Shown piece by piece: positions 1 to 5,147 of a stretch of DNA of 7,621 nt; the stretch's first letter is position 1; each line of letters begins with the position of its first letter. Under the pieces are notes generated by a model, which worked only from the letters and a program-made list of their open reading frames with translations, did not search any database and was not told the origin of the DNA. Origin of the DNA: Defluviitaleaceae bacterium (GTDB taxonomy: Bacteria > Bacillota > Clostridia > Lachnospirales > UBA5962); the NCBI GenBank assembly GCA_009787435.1, contig WRFW01000155.1:1-7621 (forward strand), in the 5' to 3' direction. Position numbers and translations under genes: made by a program.

Positions 1-70
1 CCCCTAGCAATATTAGCTTACTAGTTTAAATTTTAGAACAATGTTATATTTTTAACAATGGTTTCAAAAT

Positions 71-154
71 AAAAAACCGTTTAGTTTTGGTGATTGTTAA
101 AAGTAACAAGCCAATTGACTAGCATTTAACATCTTCCAAACTAAACGATTTCTT
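71..154 (-). terminator. Long-stem intrinsic terminator of the tRNA operon, possibly bidirectional
   Basis: Arms at 74-90 and 136-151 are complementary over about 15 pairs, with one bulge (T85) and one mismatch (77/148). On the minus strand the stem is followed by a run of six T, then A and four more T (complement of about 66-76), as expected of a rho-independent terminator downstream of the tRNAs. The 45-nt loop is unusually long. It contains its own hairpin, TTGTTA at 94-99 pairing with TAACAA at 104-109 around a 4-nt loop. On the plus strand the stem is followed by the T-rich stretch TTTCTTATTTATT, so it may also stop transcription coming from the left edge. The pairing is seen directly; terminator function is inferred. 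Confidence 0.6.
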
Positions 155-177
155 ATTTATTAGAAAATCTTTCTCAA

Positions 178-251
<74 letters not shown>

Positions 252-315
252 ATAATTAATTATAAGCAAATTCTGAAAAGCCTTTATAAAAATTAAATGG
301 CTTAAATTTTAAAGA

Positions 316-386
316 AGGTACCAACCGGATTTGAACCGGTGCTCAGGGAGTTGCAGTCCCATGCCTTACCACTTGGCTATGGTACC
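316..386 (-). tRNA. tRNA-Cys (anticodon GCA)
   Basis: On the minus strand this forms a 71-nt cloverleaf. The acceptor GGTACCA pairs perfectly with TGGTACC, the D-arm reads GCC-AAGTGGTAA-GGC, the anticodon loop is CTGCAAC, and the T-arm is ACCGG-TTCAAAT-CCGGT. The discriminator base is T73, a known identity element for cysteinyl-tRNA synthetase. The anticodon stem has a T-T opposition at its outer pair (27/43). The CCA end is not encoded; the following bases are TCT. It is the first gene of the minus-strand tRNA operon, about 37 nt downstream of the predicted transcription start. Confidence 0.97.
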
Positions 387-429
387 ATAAATCACTGAAA
401 ATATACCCCCCAAGAAAACCTTATAAAAC

Positions 430-458
430 ATTATACCACCTCTTAGAAGTTTTGTCAA
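430..458 (-). promoter_or_regulatory. Sigma-A extended -10 promoter of the tRNA-Cys/tRNA-fMet operon
   Basis: Read on the minus strand, TTGACA (453-458) and TATAAT (430-435) are separated by exactly 17 nt. TGG directly before the -10 box adds an extended -10 (TGn) element. Both hexamers match the sigma-A consensus fully. Transcription should start near 423 and run into tRNA-Cys, as expected for a strongly expressed stable-RNA operon. Confidence 0.88.
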
Positions 459-520
459 TAGGTTTTTAATATTTTTTTTATTTTAGCCTCATTTAATTTT
501 TCAGCCTAGTGTTTTTAAAG

Positions 521-600
521 TTTTTATAATTGAGATGGTATTTAAAATATGGTTTGTTTATAGATTAGGTTGGATATTTTAGCCCCACTGCAAGTGGTTA
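521..600. repeat. Tandem intergenic repeat, copy 1
   Basis: First of two direct copies. The core 540-600 matches 629-689 at 60 of 61 positions, differing only at T558/C647. The flank TTTTTATAATTG (521-532) is also shared. Within the core, TAAAATAT (543-550) can pair with ATATTTTA (574-581), and CCACT (585-589) can pair with AGTGG (593-597) around GCA. A TATAAT lies at 525-530. The family is not recognised. The strand on which it acts is unknown, though the plus-strand reading gives the better hairpin arrangement. Confidence 0.85.
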
Positions 601-606
601 GAAAAT

Positions 607-689
607 TTTTTATAATTGTAATGATGATATTTAAAATATGGTTTGTCTATAGATTAGGTTGGATATTTTAGCCCCACTGCAAGTGGTTA
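607..689. repeat. Tandem intergenic repeat, copy 2
   Basis: Second copy, offset 86 nt at its start and 89 nt through the core because of a 3-nt insertion near 619-628. The same two possible hairpins are kept (632-639 with 663-670; 674-678 with 682-686), and a TATAAT lies at 611-616. It is followed by eight A, a short spacer and eight T (about 690-709). It ends 22 nt before the -35 box of the glycyl-tRNA synthetase promoter, so it is well placed to affect that gene, but no role can be read from the sequence. Confidence 0.85.
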
Positions 690-711
690 AAAAAAATTCT
701 ATTTTTTTTCC

Positions 712-740
712 TTGACTTTTCACCCAATAAATTATAAAAT
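712..740 (+). promoter_or_regulatory. Sigma-A promoter of glycyl-tRNA synthetase gene
   Basis: TTGACT (712-717) and TAAAAT (735-740) are 17 nt apart, each one base off consensus. The A8/T8 tracts just upstream resemble an UP element. The predicted start near 747 gives a leader of only about 38 nt, too short for a T-box or riboswitch. Confidence 0.7.
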
Positions 741-784
741 ATATAGTAGCATGAGAATTTAAGAAGAAGAGGAATATATTAAAT

Positions 785-2170
785 ATGGAAAACCTAACGA
801 TGGAAAAAATAATGGCACTTTGTAAAAGCCGTGGTTTTATATTCCCGGGCTCTGAAGTGTATGGCGGTCTTGCAAACACTTGGGATTATGGCCCTTTAGG
901 TGTTGAATTTAAAAATAATGTGAAAAGTGCTTTTTGGCAAAAGTTTGTTAAAGAAAGCCCTTATAACGTGGGTTTGGATGCTAGCATTTTAATGAACCCA
1001 AAAGTTTGGGAAGCGAGCGGCCACATAGGCGGCTTTAGCGACCCTTTAATGGACTGTAAAGATTGCAAGCAACGCCATAGAGCAGATAAATTAATTGAAG
1101 AATATAATGAAGAAAAGAACACCCCTTTAGTTGTAGATGGTTGGGCAAAAGATAAAATTAAAGATTACATAATCAAAGAAAACATTCCTTGCCCCGCTTG
1201 CGGTTCTAAAAATTTTACTGAAATTCGTGAGTTTAATTTAATGTTTAAAACTTTTATAGGTGTTACAGAAGAAAGTAGTAATGTAGCATATTTAAGGCCA
1301 GAAACTGCACAAGGCATTTTTGTTAATTTTTTAAACGTTCAAAGAACTTCGAGAAAGAAAATTCCTTTTGGCATTTGCCAAATAGGAAAAAGTTTTAGAA
1401 ACGAGATTACACCTGGAAATTTTACATTTAGAACACGTGAATTTGAACAAATGGAATTGGAATTTTTCTGCCACCCCTCAGAAGATGAAAAGTGGTATGA
1501 ATATTGGAAAGATTTTTGCTACAATTTTCTTAAAAATTTGGGTATGAAAGAAGAAAATATGCGTGTTCGTAACCATTCTGCAGATGAGCTAAGCCATTAT
1601 AGCAAAGCAACTTCAGATGTTGAATATCGCTTTCCTTTTGGCTTCGGCGAGCTTTTAGGGGTCGCAAATAGAACAGATTTTGACCTTAAAGCCCACACAG
1701 CCCATTCCGAAGCAGACCTTTTATATTTTGATGCTAATACAAATGAAAAATATACACCTTATTGTATAGAACCCTCTATAGGGGCAGATAGGCTAGCCCT
1801 CGCATTCCTTTGCGATGCTTATTCTGAAGAAGAAGTAGGCGAGGGAGATATACGCACAGTTTTACGCCTGCACCCTTATCTTGCACCTGTGAAAATAGCA
1901 ATATTGCCGCTTTCTAAAAAACTTTCAGAAAATTCACTTTCGTTGTATAGTGAATTATCAAAAAAATATAATGTTGAATTTGATGAAACTGGTTCTATAG
2001 GTAAGCGATATAGAAGACAAGATGAGATAGGCACGCCTTTTTGTATAACTTATGATTTTGAAACTGAAGCGGATAATGCAGTAACTATAAGGCATAGAGA
2101 TAGTATGCAGCAAGAGCGTGTAAATTTAAGCGAACTTAAAAATTGGTTTTCTAATAAATTTGATATTTAA
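785..2170 (+). CDS. glyQS: Glycine--tRNA ligase (dimeric alpha2 type)
   Basis: This class II aminoacyl-tRNA synthetase charges tRNA-Gly with glycine using ATP, in the cytoplasm. The 461-residue length fits the homodimeric family (also named glyS), not the separate alpha/beta-subunit type. The N-terminal catalytic domain carries an inserted zinc-ribbon-like set of cysteines, C91/C94 and C136/C139. The RPETAQG segment is at 171-177. Motif 2 runs from FRNE (204-207) to REFEQMELEFF (218-228). Motif 3 is EPSIGADRLALAF (329-341). The C-terminal anticodon-binding domain starts near LRLHPYLAP (360-368) and includes GKRYRRQDEIGTPF (406-419) and VTIRHRD (433-439). ATG 785 follows an AAGAGGAA ribosome site about 10 nt upstream; the in-frame ATG at 800 has none. 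It has its own promoter and is transcribed away from the tRNA operon. Nothing is broken or missing. Confidence 0.97.
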   Translation: MENLTMEKIMALCKSRGFIFPGSEVYGGLANTWDYGPLGVEFKNNVKSAFWQKFVKESPYNVGLDASILMNPKVWEASGHIGGFSDPLMDCKDCKQRHRADKLIEEYNEEKNTPLVVDGWAKDKIKDYIIKENIPCPACGSKNFTEIREFNLMFKTFIGVTEESSNVAYLRPETAQGIFVNFLNVQRTSRKKIPFGICQIGKSFRNEITPGNFTFRTREFEQMELEFFCHPSEDEKWYEYWKDFCYNFLKNLGMKEENMRVRNHSADELSHYSKATSDVEYRFPFGFGELLGVANRTDFDLKAHTAHSEADLLYFDANTNEKYTPYCIEPSIGADRLALAFLCDAYSEEEVGEGDIRTVLRLHPYLAPVKIAILPLSKKLSENSLSLYSELSKKYNVEFDETGSIGKRYRRQDEIGTPFCITYDFETEADNAVTIRHRDSMQQERVNLSELKNWFSNKFDI

Positions 2171-2191
2171 AATTTTTAATCTAAATTTTGC

Positions 2192-2220
2192 TTAACATTA
2201 TCTTTTAACACACATATTCT
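2192..2220 (+). promoter_or_regulatory. Weak promoter candidate for the ligase trio
   Basis: TTAACA (2192-2197) and TATTCT (2215-2220) are 17 nt apart, five and four matches to consensus. The -10 box lies inside the left arm of the 16-bp inverted repeat, so protein binding there could block it. This is a hypothesis; hexamers of this quality occur by chance in AT-rich DNA. Confidence 0.3.
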
Positions 2221-2277
2221 ATTACGGCAAATTATTTAGCCACTGCTTTTTATAGTTTTCAAATAGAATATGTGTGT
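2208..2277. repeat. Perfect 16-bp interrupted inverted repeat upstream of purC-like gene
   Basis: ACACACATATTCTATT (2208-2223) is matched exactly by its reverse complement at 2262-2277, with 38 nt between the arms. It lies in the 135-nt gap after the glycyl-tRNA synthetase stop, and its right arm ends about 16 nt before the AAGGGAG ribosome site of the next gene. No T run follows on either strand, so it is not a standard terminator. It could be a 5'-leader stem, an operator, or a terminator-like processing signal. Confidence 0.8.
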
Positions 2278-2305
2278 AATGATGCCTAAATTTAAGGGAG
2301 ATAGT

Positions 2306-2989
2306 ATGAAGTTATTATACACAGGAAAAACTAAAAACGTTTTTGATAATGAAGATAGCAGCGGGAACTACACACTTAAATTAAAAGATACCGCAACAGG
2401 GAAAGATGGCGTTTTTGACCCTGGCGAAAATACAGTTGGTCTCACTATAGATGGTTTAGGAATAGAATCATTAAAACTTTCTTCATATTTTTTTGAGCTT
2501 TTAAAAAAAGAGGGCATAGCAACTCACTATGTTTCTTCTAATATAGATGAAGCAGAAATGATAGTGAAGCCGGCTACAATTTTTGGTAAAGGTTTAGAAT
2601 TTGTTTGTAGATTTAAGGCAGATGGCAGCTTCATCCGTAGATACGGTGATTATATTTCTTTCGGTGAAGACCTTTCAGGGCTAGTGGAAGTTACACTTAA
2701 AAGCGATGAAAAAGGCGACCCGCCAGCAACGAGAGACACATTGGAAGCTCTGAAAATTTTAACTGCCGATGAATTTATACATTGCAAATATTTAACTAGG
2801 AAAATTGCGAAAATAATAAATGAAGCTTTAAAAGAAAAATCTATTTCCTTAGCCGATATTAAATTTGAATTTGGCAAAGATAAAGATGGAACTATAATGT
2901 TGATAGATGAAATTTCTGGTGGCTGTATGCGTGCATATAAAGATGGAGCTATTATATCGCCTTTAGAGCTTACTAAGCTAGTCTTATAA
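2306..2989 (+). CDS. purC: Phosphoribosylaminoimidazolesuccinocarboxamide (SAICAR) synthetase family protein, PurC-like
   Basis: SAICAR synthetase joins CAIR to aspartate with ATP in purine synthesis. This 227-residue protein shows the family frame: N-terminal LLYTGKTKNVF (3-13), the KDTATGKDG segment (27-35), CRFKADGSFIRRYG (101-114, matching the family VRNxAAGSxxRR block), GDPP (137-140), IKFEFG (185-190) and DEIS (201-204). The usual SPDxxRxWD block after DEIS reads SGGCMRAYKDG here (204-214), and an FDPGENTVG segment (37-45) replaces the usual loop. It is therefore a divergent subfamily whose substrate may not be CAIR. No other purine genes are nearby. ATG 2306 was chosen because AAGGGAG lies 5 nt upstream; the longer in-frame start at 2270 falls inside the inverted repeat. 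It leads a probable operon, with a 19-nt gap to the ATP-grasp gene. Family membership is solid; the exact reaction is uncertain. Confidence 0.78.
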   Translation: MKLLYTGKTKNVFDNEDSSGNYTLKLKDTATGKDGVFDPGENTVGLTIDGLGIESLKLSSYFFELLKKEGIATHYVSSNIDEAEMIVKPATIFGKGLEFVCRFKADGSFIRRYGDYISFGEDLSGLVEVTLKSDEKGDPPATRDTLEALKILTADEFIHCKYLTRKIAKIINEALKEKSISLADIKFEFGKDKDGTIMLIDEISGGCMRAYKDGAIISPLELTKLVL

Positions 2990-3008
2990 AAAATAAAAGG
3001 AGATTTTG

Positions 3009-3998
3009 ATGGAAGATTTCACAAAAAAAATATATATAATTCATGAAAACGACGACTGGACAGCCCATCTAACGAAAAGATTAGATGAATTAGACTTAGA
3101 GTATGAAAAATGGCATTTAAATAGTGGTATAATAGATTTTTCTGAAAAACCACCGCTAGGCATTTTTTATAATAGAATGAGTGCTTCAAGCCACACTAGG
3201 GGTCATAGATATGCGCCAGAAATAGCTTCGGCAGTAATTGATTGGCTTGAATTTCATAACGCTATAGTTTTAAATGGCTCTAATGCTCTCCGTTTTGAAG
3301 TTAGCAAAATCAAACAAAGCTTAGCACTTGAAGCAGCCGGCATTAGAACTCCTAAAACTATTGCGGCTTCTGGAAAAGCTGAAATTGTTGAAGCAGGCAT
3401 TAAACTTCAAAAATGGATGCAATCCACAACTATAGGTAATTCTGGCGAGCCGCTCCCTTTTATAACTAAGCACAATAGGGCAGGTAAAGGGCTTGGCGTT
3501 CAGCTTTTTAGAACTAATGAAGCGCTTGAAAAATACGTAAATAGTTCAGCTTTTGAAGACTCTATAGACGGTATAACTATTTTACAAGAATATATTGAAG
3601 CAGATGAGCCTTATATATATAGAAATGAATTTATAGGCGGTAAATATGTATATACTGTTCGTGTAGACACTTCTAGCGGTTTTGAGCTTTGCCCAGCAGA
3701 TGCTTGCCAGGTCGGCAATCTTTATTGCCCTGCAGGCGAAAGATTAGAAGACCAAGCACCATTTAAAATAGTGCCTTTGTCTGCAAATATGGAATTTTTA
3801 ATAGAACGCTATGAAAGCTTTTTAAAAAATTCAAAAATAGACGTTGCAGGAATAGAGATGATAGTTAGAAAAGGTATAGCATACACATACGATATAAACA
3901 CAAATACAAACTACAATTCAGATGCTGAAAAAAAAGCAGACCAATATGCAATGCTTGAATTAGCAAAATATTTAGGCGGTGTGCTTGCTAAAGCATAA
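3009..3998 (+). CDS. RimK-like ATP-grasp carboxylate-amine ligase family protein
   Basis: ATP-grasp ligases activate a carboxylate as an acyl phosphate and join it to an amine or thiol, as in RimK and glutathione synthetase. This 329-residue cytoplasmic protein has an N-terminal pre-ATP domain with YNRMSASSHTRGHRYAPE (54-71). The ATP lid, FITKHNRAGKGLGV (151-164), carries Lys154 and a glycine-rich loop. The hinge is LQEYIEADEP (192-201). The Mg-binding carboxylates and Asn are E283 and D295-x-N297 in YDINTNTNYN (294-303). Three cysteines, C228, C233 and C240, form a tight cluster before the C-terminal part. AAGGAG (2997-3002) lies 6 nt before ATG 3009; the adjacent TTG at 3006 is a poorer start. 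It sits 19 nt after the purC-like gene and 12 nt before the serine hydrolase, suggesting one transcript. The substrate cannot be read from the sequence; amino acid or peptide ligation is an inference from the family. Confidence 0.85.
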   Translation: MEDFTKKIYIIHENDDWTAHLTKRLDELDLEYEKWHLNSGIIDFSEKPPLGIFYNRMSASSHTRGHRYAPEIASAVIDWLEFHNAIVLNGSNALRFEVSKIKQSLALEAAGIRTPKTIAASGKAEIVEAGIKLQKWMQSTTIGNSGEPLPFITKHNRAGKGLGVQLFRTNEALEKYVNSSAFEDSIDGITILQEYIEADEPYIYRNEFIGGKYVYTVRVDTSSGFELCPADACQVGNLYCPAGERLEDQAPFKIVPLSANMEFLIERYESFLKNSKIDVAGIEMIVRKGIAYTYDINTNTNYNSDAEKKADQYAMLELAKYLGGVLAKA

Positions 3999-4010
3999 AA
4001 GGTTGAACTT

Positions 4011-5075
4011 ATGAAAAGATTTTTTTTCTCTGTTTTGCTTCTAGGCTATATAGTGTTAGGTATATTTTTGGCAAATGTTTTCTTCTTTCAAAGCGAAGCG
4101 ACAGCAGCAGCTAATTATTACTTTCATGAACAGCTTTCAGAAGATTTGGCGTATTATGAAAATATTTATGAAACAGACTATTATTTTTACGCTCCTTATT
4201 ATAAAGCAGACCCCCACCAAGATGCTTATTATTACTATCAAAACTATATTTATGAAAATTATGAGCTGCCGAATTCACACTTAATAAATTATGAATATAT
4301 TGAAGAAGCCGAAAAAGAGCACCGTACGATATATGAGCATAAAAATGAAATTCTCTACTTTCTTGAACGGTTTCCTAACACGTCTGTCTTTTATCAAAAT
4401 ATAGAAACAGGCTTTACTATAGCTCACAATGAAAGAGAAGTTTATTTTTCTGCAAGTGTAACTAAAGCACCGCTTGCCCTTTTCGTTTATTCCCTTGCTC
4501 GTGATGGGTTAGTAGATTTAGACTATGAAATAACTTTTACAGCACCCGATAGGCGGGGCGGCAGCGGCATTATTAGGCATACATACCCGCTAGGCACTAG
4601 CTTTCCAATAAGAAGACTTATTGGACTTAATTTATACAAAAGCGACAATAGTGCCACTGCTATGCTAATGCGTTATTTTGGAGCAGGCTATAGCCAGTTT
4701 TTGATTAGTATAGGTGCAGACCCTAGAATGCTCGGTAGCAACCTTACTAATTCTGGCTTAAGTGCTATTGAAGCAAACATTTTTGCACTTGCGATATATG
4801 ATTTTATAGCAGAAGAAAACCCATATTCAGAAGAATTTTTGAATAATCTTTTAAATAATAGATTTCCTTTTATAGTTTCTAATTACCCAGTAGCAAGCAA
4901 AACAGGGTGGACAGCCCCAATAGCTTGGCATGATATGGCTATAATAAAAGCTCCCTCTCCATTCACTTTAACTATTCTTTCTGCAAGGCAAGGCTCCACA
5001 TATGCAGATTACAGAGATTTTTATGAAATTTCAATGAAATTTGAAAGGTTTAATAGTTATTGGTTTGGGAGATAA
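4011..5075 (+). CDS. Membrane-anchored serine hydrolase of class A beta-lactamase fold, Tyr-rich N-terminus
   Basis: This 354-residue protein begins MKRFFF with a hydrophobic stretch to about residue 26, a signal peptide or uncleaved anchor, so the rest should be outside the membrane. Residues 36-96 contain 19 tyrosines, including YYYY at 73-76. From about 115 the penicillin-recognising fold is visible: SxxK as SVTK (149-152), SDN (211-213) and KTG (297-299), in the right order and spacing. Between SDN and the next helix (SAIEANIFALAIYDF, 251-265) the sequence is too short for a normal omega loop, and no ExxxN glutamate (Ambler 166) is seen. It may thus acylate without efficient deacylation and act as a DD-peptidase-like or binding protein, not a resistance beta-lactamase. 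The ribosome site AAAAGG (3997-4002) overlaps the stop of the ATP-grasp gene, so it is probably the third gene of that operon. The fold is clear; the function is open. Confidence 0.85.
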   Translation: MKRFFFSVLLLGYIVLGIFLANVFFFQSEATAAANYYFHEQLSEDLAYYENIYETDYYFYAPYYKADPHQDAYYYYQNYIYENYELPNSHLINYEYIEEAEKEHRTIYEHKNEILYFLERFPNTSVFYQNIETGFTIAHNEREVYFSASVTKAPLALFVYSLARDGLVDLDYEITFTAPDRRGGSGIIRHTYPLGTSFPIRRLIGLNLYKSDNSATAMLMRYFGAGYSQFLISIGADPRMLGSNLTNSGLSAIEANIFALAIYDFIAEENPYSEEFLNNLLNNRFPFIVSNYPVASKTGWTAPIAWHDMAIIKAPSPFTLTILSARQGSTYADYRDFYEISMKFERFNSYWFGR

Positions 5076-5094
5076 TAAATATAGAACGCATAAT
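5065..5094 (+). promoter_or_regulatory. Weak promoter candidate before tig
   Basis: TTGGGA (5065-5070) and CATAAT (5089-5094) are 18 nt apart, with four and five matches to the sigma-A consensus. They lie at the end of the hydrolase gene and its 72-nt downstream gap. A start near 5101 would give tig a leader of about 47 nt. No terminator separates tig from the upstream genes. Confidence 0.3.
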
Positions 5095-5147
5095 ATTGGC
5101 AACTATTCAAAATAAAAAATAAACAAACAACACACAGGAGGAACTTA

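Larger units (their letters stand above)
387..784. other. 398-nt non-coding region between divergent tRNA operon and glycyl-tRNA synthetase
   Basis: This stretch has no credible protein gene. From left to right it holds the tRNA leader and promoter (387-458, minus strand), an AT-rich spacer (459-520), two tandem copies of an 80-90-nt element (521-689), an A8/T8 tract (690-709), the glycyl-tRNA synthetase promoter (712-740) and a short leader with its ribosome binding site near 768-774. No T-box, glycine riboswitch or other regulatory RNA consensus that I know is visible. Confidence 0.8.

Noticed and set aside
259..264. TATAAT on the minus strand just before tRNA-fMet, as a second tRNA promoter
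   Set aside because: No acceptable -35 hexamer lies 16-18 nt upstream, and transcription would start at the first tRNA base. The upstream promoter at 430-458 explains both tRNAs.
278..303. AAGCC/GGCTT stem between the two tRNAs as a terminator
   Set aside because: It has only 5 pairs, a 16-nt loop and a short T run. It is more likely chance or a processing spacer.
477..520. Possible degenerate third copy of the tandem repeat (TATTTTAGCC at about 478-487)
   Set aside because: Only about ten bases match the core and the hairpin palindrome is missing.
521..689. CRISPR array
   Set aside because: There are only two adjacent copies with no unique spacers of regular length, and no cas genes nearby.
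631..879. Open frame on the minus strand across the repeat and the start of the synthetase gene
   Set aside because: It is antisense to the glycyl-tRNA synthetase start and the tandem repeat, its composition is that of chance AT-rich translation (runs of Ile/Phe), and it has no clear ribosome site.
2231..2250. Resemblance of ATTTAGCCACTGC to the ATTTTAGCCCCACTGC part of the tandem repeat
   Set aside because: The match is short, needs gaps, and does not extend into the hairpin or the rest of the core. It is compatible with chance in AT-rich DNA.
2270..2305. Twelve-codon N-terminal extension of the PurC-like protein
   Set aside because: The ATG at 2270 lies inside the right arm of the inverted repeat with no ribosome site. 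ATG 2306 has AAGGGAG 5 nt upstream and starts directly at the family's usual N-terminus.
2650..2877. Minus-strand frames inside the PurC-like and trigger factor genes (also near 5513-5704 and 6039-6221)
   Set aside because: All lie entirely antisense to confidently assigned genes and show no domain or start signal.
3006..3008. TTG start for the ATP-grasp gene
   Set aside because: It is directly followed by ATG 3009, which has better spacing to AAGGAG and is the stronger start codon.
4075..4284. Overlapping plus-strand frame within the hydrolase gene
   Set aside because: It is a +1 shadow of the Tyr-rich coding segment (TAT-rich DNA), with no ribosome site and no recognisable protein features.
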